This document shows positions 1-7,979 of a DNA stretch of 26,634 bases, piece by piece. Under the pieces are notes generated by a model. That model searched no databases. It worked only from the letters and a program-made list of their open reading frames with translations, and was not told where the DNA came from. Made by a program: the position numbers and the translations under genes. Position 1 is the first letter of the stretch. Each line of letters starts with the position of its first letter. Origin of the DNA: Candidatus Poseidoniaceae archaeon (lineage in GTDB: Archaea > Thermoplasmatota > Poseidoniia > Poseidoniales > Poseidoniaceae); assembly GCA_022452125.1 (NCBI GenBank), contig JAKURJ010000007.1:1-26634 (forward strand), in the 5' to 3' direction.

Positions 1-300
1 AAATACTCTAATAATCCCGACTTCTTCCGTTATGTTTATCGAATATTCTAGCTTTTTAACTTTATTTTTTCCCAAACCAGATTTTTCCCACTTGATGAAT
101 TCTTCTTGTGTAACTGGGAGATGGCCACCTAAAGAATTTTTAATTTCGATAACCTCTTCTTCCACTCCAATTTCTAAATTTTTACGATATATTCGCCCCT
201 TTAGAATCTTCCATACTTTTCTAAAAATCAAGAACGACGGAATACCTACAATAATTACAATAAACAAGACGAAAGCTACGATTTCTCCAGTAGTTGGCAT
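1..300 (-). CDS. Membrane-anchored protein, partial (C-terminus beyond the window)
   Basis: An open frame runs on the minus strand from an ATG at 300 to the left edge without a stop, giving 100 residues of an incomplete protein. It begins MPTTGEIVAFVLFIVIIVGI, a short N-terminus followed by one strongly hydrophobic segment (about residues 8-25). A basic stretch (RKVWKILKGRIYRK) then suggests a cytoplasmic face by the positive-inside rule. The rest is charged and soluble-looking. It starts 12 bp after the stop of the small secreted protein on the same strand, so the two are probably co-transcribed. I do not recognise the family; no catalytic motif is visible in the part present. Confidence 0.6.
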   Translation of the reverse strand, partial: MPTTGEIVAFVLFIVIIVGIPSFLIFRKVWKILKGRIYRKNLEIGVEEEVIEIKNSLGGHLPVTQEEFIKWEKSGLGKNKVKKLEYSINITEEVGIIRVF

Positions 301-312
301 ATCTAATTTAAG

Positions 313-522
313 TCAAACCATGCCTTTTTCATCACAAACACCATCCTCATTCAAATCATCACATTCATCATCACTGGTTAAAGTAACAACACTTCCATAA
401 CTTCCAGTGTCTTCGAATTCTGAATTATCCTTTTGATAATCTTCGGCAAAGTTATGATTTACAGAATCGACTACATTTGTGAGAATAAATAACCACAATA
501 GAGCGATTGAAACCCTCTTCAT
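313..522 (-). CDS. Small secreted protein with an acidic DxNxDG-type calcium-loop-like tail
   Basis: This 69-residue protein starts at ATG 522; a TTG directly in front of it is an alternative. A TATA-like box lies about 26 bp upstream. The N-terminus (MKRVSIALLWLFILTNVVDS) has a basic pair and a hydrophobic core typical of a Sec signal peptide. The mature part is acidic, and its end, DDECDDLNEDGVCDEKG, has two cysteines in the D-x-N-x-D-G spacing of calcium-binding loops such as thrombospondin type 3 or EF-hand-like repeats. Only one such loop is present, so it is too short to place in a family. It is probably secreted or surface-bound and shares a transcript with the membrane protein that follows. 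Its function is unknown. Confidence 0.55.
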   Translation of the reverse strand: MKRVSIALLWLFILTNVVDSVNHNFAEDYQKDNSEFEDTGSYGSVVTLTSDDECDDLNEDGVCDEKGMV

Positions 523-540
523 CAAATTTCGTTTCCATTA

Positions 541-553
541 CTGATTATTAAAA
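541..553 (-). promoter_or_regulatory. TATA-like box for the small secreted protein
   Basis: Read on the minus strand, TTTAATAAT (552 to 544) is preceded by a T-run and is centred about 26 bp upstream of ATG 522. That is where an archaeal TATA box would sit if transcription starts at or next to the start codon (a leaderless mRNA). No purine-rich ribosome binding site lies in between. Confidence 0.4.
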
Positions 554-645
554 AAAATCCCGGATTCAATAAGTGTGTACATCATTCAATTTCCAAAGAT
601 GCTTTACGCAGAACGAGACACGACAGACCAACATTGGTGCAATCT

Positions 646-1452
646 ATGGATTTAATGACGGGTTTAGCGATAATTTGCCTACTCATGGTAGCTGTCGCAT
701 TTAGCCCCTTGGGTCTTGGAGGAGGTATCCTATACGTTCCAATAATGCATTACATGTTGGATTGGGAAATAAAAGAAGCATTAGTTGCATCTTTGACGTT
801 AGTTTTGATGGTTAGTTTAGGTAGTAGTTTAGCACATTCAAAGTCTGGATTTGCAGATCATAAAGTAGCAAATTGGGGCAGGATGGCCGCAGTTCCTTCA
901 GCAATTATTGGTACCCTTTTGTCAGGCGTATTATTGTCATTAGTTGGCGATGTAGGAATAAAAATCCTCGCTGCATTAGTCATTACTTTTGTATTAGAGA
1001 GAACGATCAGAAAATCGGTAGCGCATACTGTAGAATATACTGAAGAACAGTTGTTGGAAAAGAGAAACCAATACTTAGCAGGATCATCATCCGCTGGAAT
1101 TGCAGCTGGAATATTGGGAATAGGAGGAGGAGCAATTCTAGTTACTCTAAATCGTTCGATGTTGAAAATGGATGCAAAAAAGGCTGCAGGTACAAGTTAT
1201 TTAGTTACGGCTACAATAGTTCCGGTCGCTTTACTAAGCCACCTTGTGATTAATCAAAATCTAGATGTAATAGTCGACAATTCAGGAATGTTTGCTATAG
1301 TATTAGTTCCGTTAATGGTGTTTTCATCCGCCTTTTTCGGTGCGAAATATGCAATCAAATACCTTCCAAAACAAGTAGTTACAGGTGTATTCTTATTTGT
1401 AGTCTCAATTAGTTTATTGAGATATATTGTTGATTTCCTTACTGTAATATAG
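646..1452 (+). CDS. TauE/SafE-family permease (sulfite/organosulfonate exporter-like)
   Basis: This is a polytopic membrane protein of 268 residues from ATG 646; an in-frame TTG at 634 would add four residues. It has the two-fold pseudo-symmetry of the TauE/SafE family. The first half carries PLGLGGGILYVPIMHYML near the N-terminus. The second half carries the matching GILGIGGGAILVTLNRSML, each glycine-rich segment leading into a helix. About eight hydrophobic segments are visible, with a charged cytoplasmic stretch (EYTEEQLLEKRNQY) between the halves, and the length is normal for the family. Members export sulfite, sulfonates or related anions, but the substrate cannot be read from sequence and no sulfur genes lie nearby. 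It stands alone on the plus strand, converging on the duplicated membrane protein. Confidence 0.85.
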   Translation: MDLMTGLAIICLLMVAVAFSPLGLGGGILYVPIMHYMLDWEIKEALVASLTLVLMVSLGSSLAHSKSGFADHKVANWGRMAAVPSAIIGTLLSGVLLSLVGDVGIKILAALVITFVLERTIRKSVAHTVEYTEEQLLEKRNQYLAGSSSAGIAAGILGIGGGAILVTLNRSMLKMDAKKAAGTSYLVTATIVPVALLSHLVINQNLDVIVDNSGMFAIVLVPLMVFSSAFFGAKYAIKYLPKQVVTGVFLFVVSISLLRYIVDFLTVI

Positions 1453-1497
1453 ATATAATGCAATTACTGGTAAATTTGAGTTCAATACTCGTTAGTG

Positions 1498-2628
1498 CTA
1501 CACTCTTTGTTTACGGTCTGACATTAAATTGCAAGCACCAGCCCCGATACAAGATAGGCCGCCGATAATCGCTAAGTAAAACGAAATTCCCGGGCTAAGA
1601 TCAATTTCGTCAAAGAATGAAGGTGTAGAGAACATAATCAGCCAAATAATTGTCCCAAGAATGGCAAGCCCGCCACTAGCAAACGCCGCAATCATTCCGT
1701 ATTTTGAAGTATAAACTCCAATATTATTCAGACACATAAGTACTAGAGACGCAATTGCGACTAGCGCAGCAATCCAAAGGAAGATTGCACCTGTAGTTCC
1801 AGCAGACATTGCATCCCCAACTTCCTCTCCAGCATCCGGATCCGAGTAGTCACCAGTAAAGGTGAATTCTTCAAAAGAATACTCCACCCCATACAAACCA
1901 AAACCGAAACCCGCGTCATCTTCGCTACCAGTCATCCATGATGTTGTGAACATTGATACAAACAAAACCAGTACTGCTCCAAGTACTAATCCTAACGAAA
2001 TGAGGTCTAGGTTTCCTTGATCGGAATTTTTCATTTCGCTAAATGTCCTTCTAACTGGCATCCATATAGGATCATCTGTTTCAGGAGATTTGAGTAATGA
2101 GAACCCTGAGCCTACGCTGAGTAAGCCAGCGATTATTGTTAGGTAAAATGCAGACCCTAGTCCTAGACCATCTTCCTCTAATTCATTTACCTCAGGGAAC
2201 ATAATCCACCAAACAATTGCCCCGATTATAGCTAGTCCACCACCTATGAACGCTACAGTCATTGCATAATTAGATCTATAATCTCCAAAATTATTCAAAC
2301 ACAACAACACCAGAGAACTTATGACTGCTAGGATAGCAATCCATAGGAAAATTAGTGCGACAGTACCTGCCGAATCCGCTTCTTCACCATCAAACATAAT
2401 CCATTCTCTACTATCATAATCTCTGGAAAAAGATGTGTATTTTTCAGATTCCTCTAATTCAGATAATCCAAATAGATAATCATCTCCATCGTCACTCGCA
2501 GTCATCCAAGAGTTAGAGGAAACCGTTGTTAATAGGATTAACAAAGTAGAAATTGTGAAAACAAAAGAAACCAAGTTTAGCAAACTAGGTTTAGAAATAC
2601 TAAATGAGAAATCGTCCTTGTCACTCAT
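1498..2628 (-). CDS. Internally duplicated tetraspan membrane protein (2 x 4 TM)
   Basis: This 376-residue protein is made of two clearly homologous halves, about residues 18-180 and 208-370. Each half has one TM helix ending in SWMT (residues 40-43 and 230-233), then a long acidic extracytoplasmic loop. Three more helices follow, carrying IFLWIA, LVL(L/M)CLNN and a GGLAI(I/L)G(A/T)I(V/I)W segment. The layout (long first loop, four helices) resembles tetraspan proteins such as the claudin/PMP22 fold, but this is only a topological likeness. I know no function for it. A TATA-like box 27-28 bp upstream supports ATG 2628 as the start of a leaderless message. It is a single-gene unit that converges on the permease gene. 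Confidence 0.75.
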   Translation of the reverse strand: MSDKDDFSFSISKPSLLNLVSFVFTISTLLILLTTVSSNSWMTASDDGDDYLFGLSELEESEKYTSFSRDYDSREWIMFDGEEADSAGTVALIFLWIAILAVISSLVLLCLNNFGDYRSNYAMTVAFIGGGLAIIGAIVWWIMFPEVNELEEDGLGLGSAFYLTIIAGLLSVGSGFSLLKSPETDDPIWMPVRRTFSEMKNSDQGNLDLISLGLVLGAVLVLFVSMFTTSWMTGSEDDAGFGFGLYGVEYSFEEFTFTGDYSDPDAGEEVGDAMSAGTTGAIFLWIAALVAIASLVLMCLNNIGVYTSKYGMIAAFASGGLAILGTIIWLIMFSTPSFFDEIDLSPGISFYLAIIGGLSCIGAGACNLMSDRKQRV

Positions 2629-2650
2629 TGAATTTCCTTTTTACACAAAG

Positions 2651-2662
2651 GATATAATTTAA
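2651..2662 (-). promoter_or_regulatory. TATA-like box for the duplicated membrane protein
   Basis: On the minus strand the sequence reads TTAAATTATATC, centred about 28 bp from ATG 2628. Both the A/T-rich consensus and the spacing match an archaeal TATA box driving a leaderless transcript. Confidence 0.5.
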
Positions 2663-2862
2663 TCCCCGGATTTCCGAATTTAGAAATCCAGTATTATTAG
2701 GGGTGCTATTTTAACAGGAAATCAACACAAAATTCCAATTATTAGAAACTGGAGCCGATTTAGAGTAATCACCATTCTCCCACTTTACTAAGATACATCA
2801 TCGATTTTTATTCGTTAATCTAGAACCGAGAAAACCAAGGGCAACCACTTCTTGGTAATGGT

Positions 2863-4068
2863 ATGGGCGACATACCATATTTCGTAGAACTCGCCCAAGC
2901 CCTGGATATTTGCAAACAAACAACTTTGCAAACAACGGTTGAAAGGGTGCCATTGAATGAATCTCATAATAGAATACTGGCTGTGGATTTACCATCTTTG
3001 GTTGACGACCCACCGTTTGACAACTCAGCAATGGATGGTTTTGCAATGAGGTATGAAGACACTGTTGATGTGCCGGCTAAACTAGAGGTTATTGGAACAA
3101 TTCAAGCAGCAGGACAAGAAGATAACATCACCGTGGAAAAAGGTCAAGCTGTTAGAATAATGACAGGGGCACCAATTCCTAATGGAGCAGACTCGATTTT
3201 ACAAGTAGAATTAACATCAACAGAAAACAACATAGTTACACTTCATCAAGAATCCATGAAACACTTCATCAGGAAAAAAGGAGAGAACTTATCCAAAGGC
3301 CAAACAGCGCTAGAAGCAGGCACCTATCTTACTCCATCTGGAGTAGGTCTTTGCGCAACTATGGGGCACTCATCTATCCCAGTAGTAAAACGATTGAAAG
3401 TGGCAATAATTTCTACAGGTGATGAATTAAAGCAACCTGGAGAAGAACTAGAACGAGGTCAAATATACGAGTCTAATTCATTTGGGCTATGTGGTTTAGT
3501 TAATTGGTTAGGCCACGAAGCAACACGATTACATTGTGTTGGCGACACAATTGAAGACCTTCGTGAAACACTGAACCAAGCAAGTTCTGAACATGATCTA
3601 ATTCTGACTAGCGGGGGAGTTTCAATGGGAGATTGGGATTTAGTTCGGAAAATAATGGAAGAAGAGGGAGACCTTCATTTCTGGAGAGTAAAATTACGCC
3701 CAGGCTCCCCTCCATTGTTCGGTACTTGGAATAATACGCCAATTTTTGGATTACCAGGAAATCCTGTGAGCTCGCACGTTGTGTTTAGGATGCTAGTTGC
3801 TCCTTGGATACGTCACAGTACTCGTGCTAATGGGCCAATAGAGAACAGAGCGTTTGCAAAATTAGCAACCAAAGTAAAACCCACTAAAGATTGCCTCACT
3901 CTTCGTAGAGTAAGTATTGAAATTACAGAGTCTGGACTAGAAGCACATCAAAGGATCCATCAAGGCTCAGGAAATATTGCTAGCATGGCACATAGTGAGG
4001 GCATGGTAATTTTGCAACCTGGGTGCGATTATTCAATCGGAGACAGTGTAGAAGTGATGTTTTTGTGA
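2863..4068 (+). CDS. moeA: Molybdopterin molybdenumtransferase MoeA
   Basis: MoeA inserts molybdate (or tungstate) into adenylylated molybdopterin in the last step of molybdenum cofactor synthesis. The 401 residues match the usual length of about 400. Motifs in order: PPFDNSAMDGFAMR (residues 50-63), MTGAPIPNGAD (100-110), the MoCF-binding STGDE (184-188), TSGGVSMGDWD (249-259) and GLPGNPVSS (296-304). The C-terminal beta-barrel domain IV is present (about 325-401). No other cofactor gene lies in the window. It is the first of three same-strand genes, followed after 9 bp by the pseudouridine synthase. A weak ACCAAG/CTTGGT inverted repeat lies just before the start. The 234 bp upstream holds no other gene I can support. 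Confidence 0.95.
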   Translation: MGDIPYFVELAQALDICKQTTLQTTVERVPLNESHNRILAVDLPSLVDDPPFDNSAMDGFAMRYEDTVDVPAKLEVIGTIQAAGQEDNITVEKGQAVRIMTGAPIPNGADSILQVELTSTENNIVTLHQESMKHFIRKKGENLSKGQTALEAGTYLTPSGVGLCATMGHSSIPVVKRLKVAIISTGDELKQPGEELERGQIYESNSFGLCGLVNWLGHEATRLHCVGDTIEDLRETLNQASSEHDLILTSGGVSMGDWDLVRKIMEEEGDLHFWRVKLRPGSPPLFGTWNNTPIFGLPGNPVSSHVVFRMLVAPWIRHSTRANGPIENRAFAKLATKVKPTKDCLTLRRVSIEITESGLEAHQRIHQGSGNIASMAHSEGMVILQPGCDYSIGDSVEVMFL

Positions 4069-4077
4069 GGCGGTTGT

Positions 4078-4947
4078 ATGAAGTTTGATCATGACATCGA
4101 ATTAATTGAGGCCCTAACATCAATTTATCCTAATTCAAAAAGAAACACCCTTAGAAAGATGCTTACATCTGGGCGCGTAATGGTTGAAGGAGAAATCGTT
4201 CACAAGGCAAAACAAATGGTTAGTGCTGGCAGTAGCGTTACGGTTTCTGACAAACAGACAGCTGCGAAAAACTCTCCAGCCCCGGCACCAAAAAAACGAC
4301 ACTCGAGAATAAAGATCATTTTTGAAGATGAGCACATCATCGTTGTAAACAAACAAGCAGGTCTTCTATCTGTGGCAACAGACAAAATGGAGCCAGACAC
4401 TTTACACTCTAGAGTAGTGGACTATCTCAAATCAGAAAACGAGAAAGCATGGGCATTCATTGTTCACAGGTTAGATAGGGAAACATCAGGTGTGATGATT
4501 TTTTCAAAGCACAAATGGCACAAAGAATACCTCCAAGAGCAATTTGCTAACAGAGACGTACACCGAATATATCACGCACTTGTCGAAGGCAGGCCCGATA
4601 AACCGAGTGGAACAATCCACGAATGGCTTCTAGAAGACAAATTCCTGAAAGTGAAGGCGGTGAAGAAAAGCCATCCACAAGCAAGAGAGGCAATAACTCA
4701 CTACAGTGTGGAAGATAGTGATGAATACGCCAGTCTTATTCAATTAACAATAGAGACTGGAAGAAGACATCAAATCAGGGTTGGTTTAGCGAATTTAGGT
4801 TGCCCTGTAGTCGGAGACGAGGCTCACGGAGCGGAAGGAAACCCAATTGGTAGAATTGCGCTTCATGCAAGTTCTCTGGAGTTCTTACATCCAGAAAACG
4901 ACGACCCTGTAAGGTTTGAGGCTCCAATCCCATTCGGGCCCGAATGA
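4078..4947 (+). CDS. RluA-family pseudouridine synthase with N-terminal S4 domain
   Basis: The protein isomerises uridine to pseudouridine in RNA. Residues 1-55 form an S4 RNA-binding domain (LRKMLTSGRVMVEGEIVHKA). A lysine/proline-rich linker follows (about 60-76), then the catalytic domain. The signature HRLDRETSG is at 130-138, with the catalytic aspartate at 133. The later RRHQIRVGLANLGCPVVGD segment (about 229-247) is the second conserved RluA block. The length (289 aa) is normal. The substrate (23S rRNA or tRNA, RluD/RluC-like) cannot be told from sequence. S4-RluA enzymes are mainly bacterial, so this may be an acquired gene. The start ATG follows the moeA stop by 9 bp with a partial GAGG-type ribosome site, so the two are likely co-transcribed. 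Confidence 0.9.
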   Translation: MKFDHDIELIEALTSIYPNSKRNTLRKMLTSGRVMVEGEIVHKAKQMVSAGSSVTVSDKQTAAKNSPAPAPKKRHSRIKIIFEDEHIIVVNKQAGLLSVATDKMEPDTLHSRVVDYLKSENEKAWAFIVHRLDRETSGVMIFSKHKWHKEYLQEQFANRDVHRIYHALVEGRPDKPSGTIHEWLLEDKFLKVKAVKKSHPQAREAITHYSVEDSDEYASLIQLTIETGRRHQIRVGLANLGCPVVGDEAHGAEGNPIGRIALHASSLEFLHPENDDPVRFEAPIPFGPE

Positions 4948-4987
4948 AAAGCAAGGACTCAAGAACCCTTGACCAGCCGTGCAAATC

Positions 4988-7897
4988 ATGCCTAAGCCGG
5001 GAAGCGATGGCTGGATTGAGGTTCGTGGGGCACGAACCCATAATCTCCAGGATGTCGATGTCAAACTTCCTCGTGGACAATTCGTTGTAATTTCAGGCGT
5101 TTCTGGTTCAGGGAAATCGTCTCTAGCTTTCGACACCCTATATGCTGAAGGACAACGAAGGTATGTAGAGAGCCTATCCTCTTATGCTCGTCAATTCATT
5201 GGACAAATGAAAAAGGCAGATTGTGATGGTATTGAGGGCTTATCTCCTGCCATTTCTATCGACCAAAAACAGGGTAGTCACAATCCCCGTTCTACAGTCG
5301 CTACAGTTACAGAAATAATGGATTATCTCAGATTAATGTGGGCTAGAATTGGAAAACCACATTGCCCTACTTGTGGCATTGAAGTAGCTAGAAGAACAGT
5401 TCAAGAGATCGTTGACGACATCATTTGGAAAATCGAAGGACATGCGATCGCTGTTTGGAGTCCTGCGATTAGAAACCGTAAAGGAACCCATGTCGATTTA
5501 TTCCGACATTTGGTTGAACAAGGTTGGACCGAAGGAAGAATCAATGGAAGAGATGCATCATTCGAGGATGAACATAACCTAGACAAGAATTTACGCCACG
5601 ACATCGACGTAAGAATCGATAGGCTGCGTTGCACTAAAGACCGCAGGCAGAGGCTAACCGAAGCTGTAGAATCAGCCTTACGAATAGGTGGAGGAACTGT
5701 TGCCATTGAGAGTATCAAAGCACCAGAAGCCAAATTTGAATTTAGCGAGGGTTCAAAATCAATGGATACTGAAGTCGGACAAACAATCGTTTGGTCTGAA
5801 GAATTTGCTTGTCCAGAACACGGCGCTTTTATGCCAGAAATGAGCCCTAGAGTTTTCTCATTCAACTCTCCATTAGGGGCATGCCCTTCCTGCCAAGGCT
5901 TAGGCGTTCAGAGAAGATTCAGTGAGGAATTACTAGTCGACAGAAAAGCAACAATCTCCGAAGGCTGCATTAAACCATGGAGACAATCTATGTCGCCCCA
6001 CTGGTATCGAAAACTTATGGAACAAACCGCATTACACTATGGAATTCCCACAAACGTACCATTTTCTGAATTAGATGACGATGCTCAAGACATAATAATG
6101 AACGGCTCAGGCTCTACGATTATCCATTTCGAATTTACATCCGAAACAGGCTCTCAGTACAAGTATAGCAAACCATGGGAGGGTGTATACGGGCGACTTC
6201 AGAAAACATACACTGAGACAACATCTGAGCGCACTAGGAGCCGACTGATTGCTTGTATGAACGATGAACCATGTCCGGACTGTAATGGAGAGAAACTCAA
6301 CCCTGCATCTAGAATGGTAACAGTTGGAGGGAAACGCCTCCCAGAGATTGGCGCAGCTAGTGTTCACGATGCGCTTGACATAATCCGTTCCATGAGCGGA
6401 CAAGGAAACAGTGCTGAAAAACTGGATGAAAGAAGCGCATTCATTGGCAAAGAAATCTTGAAAGAAATCGAAGGCCGTCTCGGCTTCTTAAATGACGTAG
6501 GTCTTGATTACCTCACCTTAGATCGACGCGCAAACACCCTATCTGGTGGAGAGAGTCAAAGAATAAGATTAGCTACACAGATAGGCAGTCGGCTGACAGG
6601 AGTCATGTATGTTCTCGATGAACCTTCAATAGGTCTTCATCAAAGAGACAATGAGCGCTTACTTTCCACACTTAGGGAATTGTCAGAACTTGGCAACACA
6701 CTCCTAGTAGTCGAACACGATGAAGATACTCTAAGACAAGCCGATTGGCTTTGCGACCTTGGGCCTGGCGCTGGATTGGAAGGCGGACAAATCGTTGCAA
6801 ATGGAACTCCAAATCAGGTTATGAAGGTCAAGAATTCTGTAACTGGGGCCTACCTTTCAGGTAAGCGTACAATCCCTATTCCAGAAGAGAGGGTTACACC
6901 ATTCAAAGGCCACATAAAAGTCATTGGAGCAAGACAGAACAACCTTGCAAACATCGATGTCGAATTCCCACTAGGGTGTCTAACTGCAGTTACAGGAGTT
7001 TCTGGTTCAGGAAAATCCTCACTGGTGTCGAGTATTTTGGCACCTTCACTACAACGCAGGCTAAGTGGGTCAGATGTATCGCCGGGCGCACATGATGAAA
7101 TCGAAGGAATTGATAATGTTGACAAAGTCATTGTAATCGACCAATCTCCAATTGGAAGGACCCCTAGGTCTAATCCTGCAACTTACACCAAAGCATTTGA
7201 TGAAATCAGGAAATTATTCTCTGAAACAACTCTAGCAAAAGAAAGAGGTTACACCCCAGGACACTTCTCATTCAACGTAAAGGGCGGCAGATGTGAAGCT
7301 TGTAGGGGGGGAGGATCTATCAAATTGGAGATGAACTTCTTACCAGACGTTTGGATTACATGTGACGTTTGTGGAGGTAAGAGATACACAAGAGAAACCT
7401 TGGAAGTTACCTGGAAAGGAAAGAACATCCACGACATTCTAGAAATGCCCGTGGGAGAGGCCGTCGAATTTTTCGCCAACCACAGGAAATTACATCGCAC
7501 ACTTTCCACAATCAATGACGTAGGTTTGGGCTACATTCGTTTGGGGCAACCTGCAACCACACTCTCTGGCGGAGAAGCCCAGCGAGTGAAATTGGCTAGC
7601 GAGTTGAGAAGGCCACCTCACAGGCACACCATGTACATCCTTGACGAGCCGACAACAGGCCTGTCATTTTCAGACGTTCAACAGCTAATTGATGTCTTGC
7701 TAAGGCTGAGAAAAACCGGACATTCAATCATCGTAATCGAACACCATATGGATGTTATCAAATCCGCCGACTGGGTCGTTGATTTAGGCCCGGAAGGTGG
7801 AGACAGAGGCGGACAAGTAGTTGCGGTTGGAACACCAGAAGATGTAGCCAAAGTGAAGGGTAGCTTTACCGGCAAATTCCTCAAAGAAATCCTTTGA
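4988..7897 (+). CDS. uvrA: Excinuclease ABC subunit A
   Basis: UvrA is the damage-sensing ATPase of nucleotide excision repair; it loads UvrB on DNA. The protein is full length (969 aa from ATG 4988; a GTG at 4979 would add three residues, and residue numbers here count from that GTG). It has two ABC ATPase modules. Walker A GVSGSGKSSLA is at 40-50 and again near 674. The signatures are LSGGESQRIRLA near 521 and LSGGEAQRVKLA near 862, and the Walker B regions are VLDEPSIGL and ILDEPTTGL. Zinc ligands are visible at CPTC (129/132), at CPEH with CPSC (278/281 and 302/305, a Cys3-His set) and at CEAC with CDVC (about 771/774 and 795/798). UvrB and UvrC are not in this window. The gene starts about 40 bp after the pseudouridine synthase. 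UvrABC in archaea is usually regarded as bacterial in origin. Confidence 0.97.
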   Translation: MPKPGSDGWIEVRGARTHNLQDVDVKLPRGQFVVISGVSGSGKSSLAFDTLYAEGQRRYVESLSSYARQFIGQMKKADCDGIEGLSPAISIDQKQGSHNPRSTVATVTEIMDYLRLMWARIGKPHCPTCGIEVARRTVQEIVDDIIWKIEGHAIAVWSPAIRNRKGTHVDLFRHLVEQGWTEGRINGRDASFEDEHNLDKNLRHDIDVRIDRLRCTKDRRQRLTEAVESALRIGGGTVAIESIKAPEAKFEFSEGSKSMDTEVGQTIVWSEEFACPEHGAFMPEMSPRVFSFNSPLGACPSCQGLGVQRRFSEELLVDRKATISEGCIKPWRQSMSPHWYRKLMEQTALHYGIPTNVPFSELDDDAQDIIMNGSGSTIIHFEFTSETGSQYKYSKPWEGVYGRLQKTYTETTSERTRSRLIACMNDEPCPDCNGEKLNPASRMVTVGGKRLPEIGAASVHDALDIIRSMSGQGNSAEKLDERSAFIGKEILKEIEGRLGFLNDVGLDYLTLDRRANTLSGGESQRIRLATQIGSRLTGVMYVLDEPSIGLHQRDNERLLSTLRELSELGNTLLVVEHDEDTLRQADWLCDLGPGAGLEGGQIVANGTPNQVMKVKNSVTGAYLSGKRTIPIPEERVTPFKGHIKVIGARQNNLANIDVEFPLGCLTAVTGVSGSGKSSLVSSILAPSLQRRLSGSDVSPGAHDEIEGIDNVDKVIVIDQSPIGRTPRSNPATYTKAFDEIRKLFSETTLAKERGYTPGHFSFNVKGGRCEACRGGGSIKLEMNFLPDVWITCDVCGGKRYTRETLEVTWKGKNIHDILEMPVGEAVEFFANHRKLHRTLSTINDVGLGYIRLGQPATTLSGGEAQRVKLASELRRPPHRHTMYILDEPTTGLSFSDVQQLIDVLLRLRKTGHSIIVIEHHMDVIKSADWVVDLGPEGGDRGGQVVAVGTPEDVAKVKGSFTGKFLKEIL

Positions 7898-7951
7898 TTT
7901 CTACAAATTCTTCAAGCGTAGTATTCATGGACGGTAGTCGCTGGGGTGTGT

Positions 7952-7970
7952 CTGCCCCCTTAGGGGGCAG
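7952..7970. promoter_or_regulatory. GC-rich perfect hairpin at the purL translation start
   Basis: CTGCCCCC TTA GGGGGCAG forms an 8-bp stem, seven of the pairs G-C, with a 3-nt loop. Its right arm ends at 7970. It overlaps the start of the likely ribosome site AGGTG (7969-7973), which serves GTG 7980, and it sits inside the 73-82 bp between uvrA and purL. There is no T-run after it, so it is not a typical intrinsic terminator. It could be an RNA structure that masks the purL ribosome site, or, as a DNA palindrome, a repressor operator. The choice between these is inference. Confidence 0.5.
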
Positions 7971-7979
7971 GTGTGCCTA

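Noticed and set aside
2834..2856. ACCAAG/CTTGGT inverted repeat just before moeA
   Set aside because: Only a 6-bp stem with an 11-nt loop; too weak to claim a riboswitch or operator.
4959..4972. TCAAG-AACC-CTTGA hairpin between the pseudouridine synthase and uvrA
   Set aside because: A 5-bp A/T-containing stem with no T-run; likely by chance.
5401..5865. 154-aa open frame antisense to uvrA
   Set aside because: Shadow of the uvrA coding frame; no recognisable motif and no promoter.
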